Notes: a model not told the origin generated them from the letters alone. Counted from the stretch's first letter, positions 46,109 to 56,550 are shown. The stretch is DNA of 64,000 nt from Phragmites australis (GCF_958298935.1 NC_084924.1:22727819-22791818); one strand, 5' to 3'. Translations and numbers: made by a program.

Positions 46109-46997
46109 CAAGGTTGCAAATAGCGTATAGCAGCGCTTAGCGATATGGCTTCCGCTTAGCGTTTAGCATTATAGCGTGATAAATGTTAAAACATATTATG
46201 AATATTTACCTATTTTATCATAATTTTGCATAGTCAGATTTACTAATCAACACACAAAGCACATTGATAAAGTATGAGGCATATAGAAGCAAAGGAAACA
46301 TTATAAATAAAAGTAGACAAATATGGTATATTGGTCTTTCCAACTCAACTTCACCAGGATAACAATGCATCAACTTAAAGTTTCATTAACAAAGTAGATA
46401 GCAAGCACTACATAATTAACTATCTAAGTTACAATCCATGTTCCATAAAAATCAAACATCTGATTCACCATCTCCTAATTCATGGGATGAGCTCATGACT
46501 CCATCTCAATATCTTCATCTTCACCCTCGGAATAAGACGAGAATGAGGACTGCAATTCTTCCTCCTCAACTTGAATATGTTTCTTTCTTCTCTTTGCTTG
46601 GCAAGAACAAAAAGATGCAGTATTACGTGCTGCCCTTCCCTTTTTTACTTTGTTGGACATGCGGCAGGTGCCACATGTGCAAGTTCAACCTCTTGATCAG
46701 GTTCTTGTTCATGTGTTCCTCCTCCTTGTTGCTTGTACAACCATTCATTGTTTATTTCCTTGTTGCTGCAATTCACCTTTGTATATGTGGCTATTGGGTT
46801 GTGCTCTATTGAGCCAAAATAGTCAAAAAACCGACTTAAACACAACTTGATATATCAGTCTTGACACCAAAATGATATATCGCTATAATCAGTGATAAAA
46901 AATCGGCAAAAAGTGTGAATTGTGATATTCTTAGATTCTTTTGGCGCCAGCCACTATTTGATGCTATAGCGTCATATCGCCGCTATTTGCAATCTTG
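46109..46997. mobile_element. Non-autonomous hAT element (hAT-B), 889 bp
   Basis: Ends are CAAGGTTGCAAATAGCG on the left and, reversed, CAAGATTGCAAATAGCGGCG on the right, followed on both sides by CGTATAGC/CGCTATA-type subterminal motifs. Flanks GAGCCATT (46101-46108) and GAGCCGCT (46998-47005) are an 8-bp target duplication with two mismatches. The interior has no intact transposase. A minus-strand stretch (YFGSIEHNP...WLYKQQGG) might be a transposase C-terminal relic, but I cannot confirm it. Confidence 0.78.
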
Positions 46998-47326
46998 GAG
47001 CCGCTCGATGGTGCAAGAATTTAGGGTGGGCATGAGATTCATGATGAGTGTAGAATTCATAGGATTCAATATGTTCATGGAACTCATTAAAAACTTTTTA
47101 AATAATAGTAACTAGATAAGATAAGAGAAGTAAAAGATGACGTGAAAAATAAGTCGTTAGAGACTACAACTGCCCTGAGCCTGGAGACTACAACGTGCTC
47201 CCCTTGCGTCGGCGCCTACATCGCCACCAGAGATGCTCCAAACTTAAACCCAAAACCCAAAGACTAAACAAGAGACAACAACGGCCATACCCTGGGAATC
47301 GAAAATCGGGCAGAGCACCGAAGGCA

Positions 47327-47764
47327 ATGGTGCAGCTGGTGGGAGTTCACCATCACCACCACCACAACAGCCACCATCAATCCCTATTCCCAAGAACACC
47401 GACCCACCCACACCTACTCCTGCAGCACCTCCCGTCCAACATGTTCCGGGATCACCAGATTCAACAACCCACGGCTAGGATCCTCCGCATCACCCCGCCC
47501 TTCTTCCTCCTGCTCCTTGTCGCGGTCTACCTCCTCGCCTCCATCACCATCCTCTACTCCCCCATCCCCTTGCTCCACTCCTACTGGAAGGGCCCCGAGG
47601 CCTTCCTCGTGCAGATGCCTGCGCCGCTGATCTCCCATGCTTCGTCCTTGTCTATGCCTTCGCTAGAGATCTTTGAGCTCGATAACAGAAGGATTCGGGT
47701 CCGGCTTACCAATGTTAGGGCCTCTGTCACCCTGCTCCCAACCCCGCGCCTTTGTCAACATTAA
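47327..47764 (+). CDS. Putative single-pass membrane protein (145 aa), partial gene or relic
   Basis: Starts MVQLVGV followed by six histidines (residues 8-13). A hydrophobic segment at about 55-77 (RITPPFFLLLLVAVYLLASI) is preceded by basic residues, which suggests a type II or signal-anchored protein. The start at 47327 is preferred because the upstream in-frame ATG at 47195 would add a very basic stretch with no obvious role. Composition before the membrane segment (His, Pro, Gln) resembles the variable N-terminus of plant Golgi-type II proteins, but no catalytic domain follows. After about residue 105 the sequence may be intron read-through. I do not recognise the family. Confidence 0.4.
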   Translation: MVQLVGVHHHHHHNSHHQSLFPRTPTHPHLLLQHLPSNMFRDHQIQQPTARILRITPPFFLLLLVAVYLLASITILYSPIPLLHSYWKGPEAFLVQMPAPLISHASSLSMPSLEIFELDNRRIRVRLTNVRASVTLLPTPRLCQH

Positions 47765-48780
47765 CGACTTTATTCTACAAATTCATCAACGTTAGGATCT
47801 ACAAATCTTTATACCATCGGCTAAAGCCAAATTGAAAGGCTATGCCTTGATTGGCATGAAAAGGCAGCGTTAGATCCAATGGGGATCCAATATAATTAGA
47901 TGAAGAAGTGGTAGACAAAGATGTAGGCAAAGCGCTCCTACCTTCGACATGTTGCACTATTTGCAAAAGAATAAGGCCCTTGGCAGTAGCAAAATTGAAA
48001 CTGACAGAGTAGGAATCCATGATTATCGTCTTCCAACTCAGTCTTCGGGTCGACAAATATATGCGGAGGCTCGAAGTCTCTGTGCACAATCCTATGGGCC
48101 TCACACTGAGCCTTTTGGGTCTCTAAAACCGAAGGGCTAAACGACTTTCAGAACACTTTGGAGTTGGCATTCCTTACGTCATAGGACCTACACTTCGCTC
48201 TTCAGTAGCTCCCAAAATCAATAGTTGGGTGGCAACGGTGGAAGGAATCCCAGCAAGACCAAGACATAAAAAAATTGTCTCACATCATAGTGATGGGAAC
48301 AACATCTTCGGCTACCTACGCAGTGTTCGAAGGGAAGACTTGCGCAGGGAGCAAAGATATTCAAAACATTTAATAATAAATAAAAGCGTATATATTATAA
48401 TATATTTTAGTTAGTAACCAAACGTTCAAAACCCAAAACAATGCTTCACGCACTCTGCACACTTTCTCATTTTCTTCGGCTGCCTTGGTCGTCGCTCTGG
48501 CGGAAGGGTCATCCTTCACTTTTTCCTGCAGAACAAAGGGTCCATGAATATGCAGGTGGCAAAAATTTCAAAAGCAGAGCTAAAAAAAAGTACTCATTGG
48601 TGGTTGATTTCCACCTCCCAGAGAGCGAGCTCGCGGCTATGTTTACACTAGTAGTTGGTGGTGAATGATCGCGCGGTGGCTTTCGATGCTCTTGACACAA
48701 TCGAAGTTGACATGTCCGAAGGATAACAGAAGGTTGGTTTTTGAAGAGTAGTATGATGGTCACAACCAGTCATCTCAATT
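47765..48780. other. Degraded gypsy-type sequence, no gene recognised
   Basis: Contains phrases such as ACCGAAGGGC and CTTCGGCTACCTACG typical of the non-coding part of some grass gypsy elements. An AT run is at 48360-48415. No LTR end could be placed. Confidence 0.35.
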
Positions 48781-50110
48781 GACTGGACTAAACTCCTGGC
48801 TGAGACAATAATGCAAAAGTCATCATACAGCTAGGCCACGGGCAAAAGGATGCTGCTGGTTTCACAGATCCATCCAACAAGGCCACCCAACCCGACAAGG
48901 TTAAGCATTGGAGGTGTGGCCGAAGCACCGATTCCATCGAAAGTATTGCTAATTGCTTCGTAGGATACAACGATCTTCCGCTCCAGTTCTACGAGCATTA
49001 TGAGGGTGTTGTTGGATAGCGCCTTCACCTCATCCAGTTCTTCGCGCAGCCGCTATGCTTTAGCTTTTTAAGCATTGTAGAGGGCTTGTAGCTTCGAGAC
49101 TTGAGCTTCAGACACCGATAGATTCTGGCGAAGGTAGGTGACTTCTTCTGCACTCTATTTGCCCCAGCAAAGGGAGCTCACTTCTTTTTCAAGCTGTTGC
49201 GAGCGCAGATCAGTCTCCTTCGCTCGTTGCACGAATTCCCTTTTTTGGGCCTCGACCTTCTTCACCCTGGCTTGAAACAGGGCCCTTTGCGCCTTCACAT
49301 TTTTTGCATAGCCTCAGAATGCTCCACTAGCTTGCGTTGAGCGCGCGAAATAAGCATAGCCTATGATAGTGCGGAGGTATGAGAACGAGTAAGCGAAGAA
49401 CAACTGAAGGACGATACAAAATACCTTTGTAGTTGTCATGTCGGAGGCGTCGATGAGCTCAATAGCGGGCTTTTGCACTAGAGAAATCTCAAGCTTGGGG
49501 AGAACAAAGCTTCCAAACATCTTCTTTGTGTCATTGACTTCCCCCGAGCTTGGCTCAAACAAAGATATCTTGAAGGCTTCAGCGTTAATGGCTTTCGCAT
49601 CAACTAAGCCGCTATGACTCATAAGCCCCTTTCTACCACGGTGAGGCATGGGCGCCGAGGTATTCTCCTCTTTGGTCTCTGCGTCTTTGTGGCCTTCAGA
49701 CGAACTGTCCTTAGAGGAAGAACTCAAAGATGAAGAGGTAGAGGCTGCTTCAGCTCCAGCATCTTCGACATTTTTTGCTCGTTTGTCCTCCTCAGCTTCC
49801 CCCTCCCCCGCTGGCTCGGCAGTAACGTGTGGATCCAAAGGTTTGTCCTCTTCGTTGCTGAGAATTAGTGTGGTAAGGTCCACGCGCATAGAAAAGGCGG
49901 GCTTCAGTGACAAGGAGGGAAGATCATGTGTGCCCTTCGGGGCCTCCTATCGAAGGGGCACAGCTCGAATGGCCAATGAGCCTTCGGGGGTCACTTCCTC
50001 GCCCAGGTTGTCGAAGGCCACTTAACGAGGTCTCTTCTTCAGGGCAAGTGTCTTCTTCTTTTTGCCCCCTCACGGCGAAGGGTTTGCGATTTTTTGCTTC
50101 TTTTGGCTGT
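48781..50110 (-). pseudogene. Coiled-coil accessory ORF of a gypsy-type element
   Basis: Minus strand, N- to C-terminal: an acidic/Ser-rich domain (EPAGEGEAEEDKRAKN, SSSLSSSSKDSSSEG, 49840-49670) within an intact 199-codon stretch (49913-49314). Then, across frameshifts, a coiled-coil-like region (AQKREFVQRAKETDLRSQQL, about 49260-49190; VSEAQVSKLQALYNA) and VELERKIVVSYEAISNTFDG, IGASATPPMLNLVGL (48990-48880). Arrangement and the final F(D/E)G.GA...PP block resemble the gypsy-type ORF often annotated in grasses next to Transposase_28-like sequences. Stops in the coiled coil show decay. Confidence 0.45.
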
Positions 50111-50413
50111 CCGTAGCAGATTCTCCACCAGCCTCGGCGTTCGGGGAGCCCTCTTTCGCCCTAACCCAATGAGAGCATGGTCACCTTCGGCCTGTCCTTA
50201 TAGACAAGGTCTCATAACTCAAAAATCCGGTTAAGTTGCCAACCGAGCCCCTGGTCGGCGTAGACTTGGGCTTTGCCCTAGGTAAATTTCCCAAGAAAAA
50301 GCATGGCTTTAGTCTCCACTTCGGCCACCGTCAAGTCTGCCACAAAGCAAACAATGTAAGGAAATGACAAAGAGCAGAAGTGCAGTTAAGAATATGATAA
50401 AAGATAATACCTG
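50111..50413. other. Gypsy-type remnant, no clear gene
   Basis: Minus-strand phrases (VAEVETKAMLFLGN) continue the previous element; nothing intact. Confidence 0.35.
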
Positions 50414-50734
50414 TGAACTATAACTATATATGGCGATGGCTCCAGACCCAAGTGGCACAGCCATGCCGACGACCACCAGCCACTCCACAAGGGAAGGGGA
50501 GGATGTGTTCAGGACTAGATTGATATTTCATCCTGCTTGCCAAATGAATAGTTGCTAGCTGCTCTTTATAGAACTAGGCACATACGAGGACCCTAACATA
50601 TGTATCAAGAATACCTCAAAACAAATCTTTAAGCTAACTAATGACCTAATCCAATCTTTAAGATAACAAATCTCCTAACCAAGTGTTATGATCCTTAGAT
50701 CATAAGGGGGATAAACATCCGCTAGGAGGATAGC
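50414..50734 (-). repeat. Copia-like 3' LTR, truncated copy
   Basis: About 321 bp, roughly 97% identical by eye to 52479-52800. On the minus strand it ends TATAGTTCA (CA terminus), matching TATAGTCCA in the other copy. The first half of this LTR is missing where the gypsy LTR begins at 50735. Confidence 0.8.
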
Positions 50735-52127
50735 TGTCAGTGATATGGGAACCAGGGGTCCCCGAGTCCCGAGGCTAGGACAGCAGGATGCCACGTGGCA
50801 CCTTCCCTAAGGAACAGTGGTCCCCGAGTACCCGAGGATCTGAGAAGATACAGTTCCTGGAGGGGGTGCTCGGGGCCATAAACAGTGGTCCCTGAGTACC
50901 CGAGTTCCCCGAGGATCCGAGAAGACCCAGTTCCGGGAGAGGGCGCTCGGGACCATGAACAGTGGTCCCCGAGTACCCGAGTTCCCCGAGGACCCAAGAA
51001 GACACAGTTCTGGGAGAGGGCACTCGGGGCCATGAACAGTGGTCCACGAGTACCCGAGTTCCCCGAGGACCCGAGAAGACACAGTTCTGGGAGAGGGCGC
51101 TTGGGGTCATGAACAGTGGTCCCCGAGTACCCGGAGTTCCCCGAGGACCGAGAAGAGACATATCCGGGAGAGGGCACTTGGGGCTATGAACAATAGTCTC
51201 CAAGCACCCAGAGTTCCCCGAGGACCTGAGAAGCCCCTTGCCGATGGACCCCACAAGGGCTCAGCGGTGAGGTGTCAATTGGTGAGAGGCCCGATGCTGC
51301 ATTTAAGAGGGAGCGTGGCCTGTCACTTCCAACCACTCCCCCCACGCCTGTTGTACTAAGTACGTCAGTCCCTACCACCGCCTGGTAAGAAGGCATGGGG
51401 ACATTTAATGCGACAGGTCCCATCGCACGTCACCCTACGCGGCTTGGAGATATCGTCACTGGGCTCGAGGCATATCGCCTGCCGCCCTACTATGTCAAAC
51501 ATGCTCTGACCGGGCGGGCAAGTGTGGTTGCTCGGCGGTTGCCCGGTGGGCCCCCCTGTTGCACCCGCTAAAAGGTGGCGTAATGGGCGACAGGACTGGC
51601 CAAAGGCGCATTTTCAACCTCCTGTAACATCAAACTACAGCCCCATGATGGTTGCTTTCCATTTATGGCTCATAGGGACTCGTACCCTCCTTTCTGGGCA
51701 CGCCAAGCCTCCCCCGGCGGGATAAAAGGGAGGGGTACACTCTAGAGGAAGACAAGTTTGGAGAAGTTGGAAAGACCGGAACAAGTTTCGAACGAGCACA
51801 ACACACGAGTCTGAGAAGCTGAGCAGAGGTTCACCAAGCTTGAAGCAAGACCGAAGCTCTAGACTTAGACAAAAAACCTTGTAATACAGAGATCCAGAGA
51901 GAGGCATTCCCAGAGCATTAATAGCATACATACAGGAGTAGGGTATTACGCTCCGTGCGGCCCAAACATGTCTAAAATCCCTTGAGCATTTACTCCCACT
52001 AGCATCCGATCATCCGTCCCGCCTACATCTCATATACTCGCATTAAATTCACGTATGAGGTAGATTCAGAATCATCCTCCCGGCTGAATCTCAAAGGGGT
52101 CCCTCAGGATCCCCGCTTGGATTATCT
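50735..52127 (+). mobile_element. Gypsy LTR with minisatellite, inserted in the copia-like element
   Basis: Begins TGTCAGTGATATGGGAACCA and has a TATA-like GGGATAAAAGGGAGG near 51718-51732, followed by a transcribed-looking leader and GAATCTCAAAGGGGTCCCTC near the right end, a form common to a grass gypsy LTR family. The right end is approximate (around 52127). No matching 5-bp duplication was found on the right side, consistent with a deletion that removed part of the copia element. Confidence 0.65.
50812..51233. repeat. 77-bp minisatellite in the gypsy LTR (about 5.5 copies)
   Basis: Units start ACAGTGGTCC(C/A)(C/T)GAGTACCCGAG at about 50812, 50881, 50958, 51035, 51112 and 51189. Most are 77 bp; the first is shorter. 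It lies upstream of the LTR TATA-like box, where copy number could alter promoter strength. Confidence 0.88.
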
Positions 52128-52478
52128 CTGAGCCACCACGTACCACAGTACCAGTGATACTGTTAACCTGAACAGTACCACTACCCATAACTTTTGCCTG
52201 TGACAACTTTTTTCCTTTGGGACAGCTTGTCTGTATGCTATGGTGGCAGCCACGTTTGAAAACCAAGGAGGTCCCATGTTGACAAAAGCGCATGATGCTA
52301 CTGCTGCACATGCTGCTCCCTGTGCTTCCTCAACTCCTACTTCTGCGTCCATTCCGATAGCTTGTTGTTGAACTGTGATTGTGGCCATGTCTATAACCCT
52401 TGATAACCCAATATCAACTAGCATTGAGGAGAGTCAGATTCAGTGGCAGCGCCACAGCTGACTGCAGCGACTCTATCA
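52128..52478 (-). other. Copia-like element: PBS and start of internal region
   Basis: On the minus strand the LTR end TCCA is followed by TGATAGAGTCGCTGCAGTC. This fits a Met-tRNA-type PBS (TGGTATCAGAGTCGC...) with a 2-base loss and one change. Beyond it a 100-codon open stretch (MATITVQQQAIGMDAEVGVE) could be the start of gag or leader; no domain is recognised. Confidence 0.5.
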
Positions 52479-52966
52479 TGGACTATAACTATATATGGCG
52501 ATGGCTCCAGACCCAAGTGGCACAGCCATGCCGACAACCACCAGCCGCTCCACAAGGGAAGGGGAGGATGTGTTCAGGACTAGATTGATATTTCATCCTG
52601 CTTGCCAAATGAATAGTTGCTAGCTGCTCTTTATAGAACTAGGGACAGACGAGGACCCTAACATATGCATCAAGAATACCTCAAAACAAATCTTTAAGCT
52701 AACTAATGACTAAATCCAATCTTTAAGATAACAAATCTCCTAACCAAGTGTTATGATCCTTAGATCATAAGGGGGATAAACATCCGCCAGGAGGATAGCC
52801 GAACGACGTCAGCCGTTAGGGAAGAGATATTAGACTATAGACGAGAGAGACTTAGAATACTGAGGGAGACTTAGATTAATTCTTCTTTTTTCTTTAATTA
52901 CGATGATGTGCGGCTTCTCCTTTATATAGAGAGTGGAAATTACAATCCTAAATCAATTCTAACTCC

Positions 52967-53235
52967 CACTACTGTAGAAACCCCTTCATTGCCGGCTCCA
53001 AAACCACCTTCACTGCCGGTTTTGGAGCTGACAGTGAGCAACGGGCTGTGTCATCTTGGTGGAACAGCAGTGAAGGGCCTTATTACTGCTGGCTCAAGGA
53101 TTTAGTCGGCAGTGATACCCAAGGCATCACTGCCGGCTCAAGGATTCAGCCGACAGTGATGCCCAAGGCATCATTGCTAGCTAAATCCTTCAGCCAGTAG
53201 TGATAAACCTGAAATCACTACCCGCTAAAGGAGTG
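52967..53235. repeat. Left terminal and subterminal repeats of CACTA-2
   Basis: Units: TTCATTGCCGGCTCC, TTCACTGCCGGTTTTGGAGC, AGTCGGCAGTGATACCC, GCATCACTGCCGGCTCAAGG, AGCCGACAGTGATGCCC, AGCCAGTAGTGATAA. Same family and spacing as CACTA-1. Confidence 0.88.
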
Positions 53236-53482
53236 TTTTGCTTCTCCTCCCTCCTCTCCTTGCTCTCTCTATCCTCTCTGTACTCCCTCTCACTCCTCGA
53301 TCTCTCAGTCTCTCTCAATACATGCATACAATGATACATATATTTAACGTAAATTAATAATAAATGCATCTCATTAATACATAGTAATGAGCACATATTT
53401 TAAGTCATAGGCATCAGCAAACACACATATATATACATAATAGTTCTCACAGGTCAACCCCTGAAAAGTCGGTCAAGTTCAG

Positions 53483-54971
53483 CTAGTCCAGTATCCCTCT
53501 ACCTGTACCTCTACTTCCTCTCCTGCGATGAGGACCGCATCTCCGCACTGTCGACTTTTGGCATGTGTACATCCGGGGACGCGGGGGGTGGGGAGGGGGC
53601 GATGGTGGTGGAGCGTTGGACCCGGGCACACCTAATCGACCGCAGCGTCGCTTAAGCTCTAGGCTCGTCGGCGTGTCAAAGACATCGAAGTCTGACGCTT
53701 GAACGCCTCTACGGTTTGAGCTTTCAACCTCCTCTGCAGCACACTGACAGGCCACCCTCTCGTCCTCCACCTCCTGGGCACGCTTACGGGATGCACCTTC
53801 TTGCTCCTCCGCATTGCATAGCTGACAGGCCAACCTCTCATCCTCATCCTGCGCACGCTTCCTGGCCACTGCTTCTTGCTCCTGTTTCGCATCATCGTTG
53901 GAAGGCCATCCCGTCGATACCAACTTCGCACCATACATAGTAATTCATATCATTCATTAATAAATAGTAATTAATGACATACATTAATATCGTGTCATTT
54001 GGCAAAATATAATACATTGTCAAGCCCCTTCGTAGCCTTCCTCCTTATCGCATACTCTCTAATAGAAGGAATGGTGTCATCTGAAGATCTGTGATGTGTG
54101 GACGACACGATCGGTTCATGAAATTCGCCGTTTGGGTTGATAATATGTTCTAAGAAGAACACAATGATATGTTCTTGAAGGGCATGTATTTCTGCAGGTT
54201 GTAATGCATTTGTGCGTAGTTTTGAGCGCTGCATTTGAAGAATCGAAAGAATTAGTCCTTGAGCACGTATAGAAATTGAAAAGAAGGTATCGATATGTTA
54301 TTAATTTCATACCTCAAGATCATTGAATGCGTGCATGTTAGTAACAACATAAAATGTGTAGAGATTGTTGCCGGCTGGCTACCTCATACACTTCAAGAGG
54401 GAAGGATTCGTCAGTGGAAGGAATTGAACCTTTTTATTCAGTAGGAAATGCAAAATATGAATATTCCATGCGTACCGGAAAGTCAGTTTTTACATCACAT
54501 CGCTTCCTGAATGGAAAGTAGATAATACTCTTTTTTTATCTTGTGTACGCCCTATACGTGAATATGAATACCAATTAAACTTAGATACAATTGTTGAGAA
54601 GATTAAATGATCGAGTTAACCTGTTTAGCATATCGATGAGGTGTTGGTAAGTCGTCGGATCTCTCTTTTGTGAGTCCAAGACAATGATCTTGTTCAAGTC
54701 TGGGTGGATGACAAGGAGGATCCAATGAAAATGCAGAATATGTCACCATAACAAATTAGTACTAGAATCGAGTTGCCCATAAAATGAGGACGCCATGGCG
54801 CGCAAACACATACTCATAATTGTAGGGTAAGAGTATGAATTTCTTGTATTGGTGGTGAAGCAGACACTTCAATAAGTAGTCCTTGGTGAAGTCTGGATTC
54901 TCGCTTATAAGTTTCTGGTTCACAAGCCCAGGATCGATGAATCCTACTTTCTTATGTAAGATTGACCTCAA
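53483..54971 (-). pseudogene. CACTA-2 second gene, C-terminal Ulp1-like part and repeat tail
   Basis: The upstream segment (54971-54762) reads KKVGFIDPGLVNQKLISENP and DYLLKCLLHHQYKKFILLPY, the start of a C48/Ulp1-like peptidase region. CHPPRLEQDHCLGLTKE follows in another frame. The last exon-like stretch (53938-53483, 151 codons, intact) has three imperfect repeats of A.KRAQ(D/E)...DER(L/V)ACQ, a predicted charged helix, then a Pro/Arg-rich tail. Catalytic residues are not readable and frames are broken, so no peptidase activity is expected. Confidence 0.6.
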
Positions 54972-55015
54972 GAGTTTTCTTTTAGGTTGGGCTAAAAGAA
55001 AACTCTAGAGGTCAA
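54962..55015. repeat. Near-perfect 23-bp hairpin at the CACTA-2 deletion junction
   Basis: Arm 54962-54984 (TTGACCTCAAGAGTTTTCTT...) and arm 54993-55015 are reverse complements with one mismatch, separated by the 8-base loop GGTTGGGC. It lies where similarity to CACTA-1 (near 8935-8945) stops and the internal deletion of CACTA-2 begins. Confidence 0.9.
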
Positions 55016-55402
55016 CCTCAGATAGGGCGTCCAGCTCGTCTTGAGAGAAGCTGCTCTATGAACTAGTAGGACTGGCACATAAATGTTGACTTGAGAAGAA
55101 TGCTTCCTCTCTAGACAGGCCATGTTAAGCATCCTCGAGCCATATCATCATCGCACTATGTATATTTTCCTATCACCATGCCACCCTCTGTACTTCTTCT
55201 ATTTTTTCCACATGCTTGACTCCAGCCTTGTGCAATGCGTACATGAGTAGTATGCAATGCTTGGCAATGTGATAATAGCATGCATGAAGCAAACATCAGT
55301 CACAATTAAATACATGTGCTATGAAAATAATCATAATGGATGAAAATAAACTGCATCAGTGAAGAATAAACTGCATCAAGCAAACTGCCTGCTAGTTTTT
55401 GA
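55016..55402. other. CACTA-2 internal sequence, no gene
   Basis: Non-coding by eye. Phrases such as CCTCGAGCCATATCATCATC are shared with CACTA-1 near 12798-12818, so this is the region beyond the deleted second-gene exons. Confidence 0.5.
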
Positions 55403-55803
55403 AATGCGAGTGCAACATACATGCCCAAATGACGTATCACAACCATGGTTGGCTAGCAATCAACACTGTGAAAAGGGACCTGATCTAATACCAATTCAGT
55501 CTGTTAACAATGAAACTATGATACATTATCATCTAGTTCTACTTCATTAATCACAATGGTGTTTCAGCACAGCTCATAGTTCACCCAATACCAAGTTCTG
55601 CTAATGCAAGCGCAACATACATGCCCAAATGATCTTGCTATATGCAGCCAAGGTTGGCAAGCAATCAACACTGTGAAAAGGGACCTGGTCTATTACCAAT
55701 TCAGTCTATTAACAATGCAACTATGATACATTATCATCTAGTTCTACTTCATTAATCACAATGATGTTTCAGCACAGCTCATAGTTCACCCAATACCAAG
55801 TTC
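55403..55803. repeat. 200-bp tandem duplication in CACTA-2
   Basis: 55403-55598 and 55603-55803 are direct copies (start AATGCGAGTGCAACATACAT / AATGCAAGCGCAACATACAT, end CACCCAATACCAAGTTC) with about 10-15 differences and a small indel. Confidence 0.9.
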
Positions 55804-55839
55804 CAAACTGACAGCGGTTGGTGAGGCACCCAATACCAA

Positions 55840-56164
55840 GGAGGGCGGGGGGATTTACCTTGGCAGGCGGCCGCGGATGATGGCGGCACAAGCGGGACGG
55901 CAGTGTAGGGGACAGAGATGGTGGTGCAGGGGATGGGGGTATGGGGGACGGTGGTGTAGGGGACAAAGACGGTGGCCTCAGCTTCGAGACTGGGACGGCG
56001 AGGCTCTGGGGACGGGGATGGCGAAGTCAGGGAGGATGTGGTGAGGACGGTGCCATCGGGGAGGATGCGGCGGGGACAACGGTGTCAGGGAGGAGCCGGT
56101 AGTGTCGATGAGGTGGCGGTGTCGCAGAGGGCACATGCAGGGCTCAATTTTTCTAAGTAATATA
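55840..56164 (-). other. GC-rich leader of the CACTA-2 second gene
   Basis: Purine-rich GGGGACGG, GGGAGGATG and GGCGGC units, corresponding to 13177-13600 of CACTA-1. Probably promoter-proximal leader of the leftward second gene. Confidence 0.45.
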
Positions 56165-56440
56165 ATATAGGGAGGGCTTTCACTGCCGGCTCAATTCGAG
56201 TACTGGCAGTGAAAGGGTACCTTCACTGCCGGCTTAATGTAACAACCAATAGTGAAAACGTACTTTCACCGTCGACTCAATTTGAGCGTTGGCAGTGAAA
56301 GGGTACCTTCACTACCGGCTGAATATGATGACCGGCAGTGAAAGGGTACTTTCACTGCCGGCCCAATAACTTCACTGGTAGTGAAAGTTGTTTCACTGTC
56401 AGCCTAATATTTTCACCAGCAGTTAAACCCCTTTCCCAGC
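56165..56440. repeat. Internal cluster of CACTA subterminal-type repeats
   Basis: At least ten units such as CTTTCACTGCCGGCTCAATT, ACTGGCAGTGAAAGGGTACC, TTCACTGCCGGCTTAATG, GACCGGCAGTGAAAGGGTAC and TTTCACTGCCGGCCCAATAA alternate in orientation, midway between the two genes. The core (CACTGCCGGC) equals that of the terminal arrays, but the flanks (TTCACTGCC / GGCAGTGAAAGGGTACC) differ from the ATCACTGCC / GGCAGTGAT of the ends. Confidence 0.9.
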
Positions 56441-56464
56441 TGGTGGCTTGGGGTGCAAAATTTT

Positions 56465-56550
56465 TTTCGAAGTTTTGCACGTGCATAAAGAGACTCGAAC
56501 CCACGACTTGCATAAGTAAGACCGAACAAACCGCTGCACTACTCAAGTGA
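56465..56550 (-). other. tRNA-like segment beside the internal repeat cluster
   Basis: Reversed, it reads CACTTGAGTAGTGCAGCGGT...GTCGTGGGTTCGAGTCTC. GGTTCGAGTC matches the pol III B box; GAGTAGTGCAGCGG is a weak A-box match. No cloverleaf can be folded (the T stem does not pair), so it is not a functional tRNA gene. A related, more diverged copy is in CACTA-1 at 26110-26205. Confidence 0.45.

Noticed and set aside
50812..51233. Regular direct repeats considered as a CRISPR-like array
   Set aside because: The 77-bp units are contiguous with no unique spacers and lie in a plant LTR, so this is a minisatellite.
50737..51359. Long open frames on both strands in the 77-bp repeat array
   Set aside because: They arise from the repeat itself, which lacks stops in several frames; no protein family resembles them.
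53483..54971. An active Ulp1-type protease in CACTA-2
   Set aside because: The His-Asp-Cys catalytic residues cannot be found and the frame changes between conserved blocks.
56465..56550. Functional tRNA gene
   Set aside because: Only the B box is convincing; the acceptor and T stems do not pair and no anticodon arm is readable.
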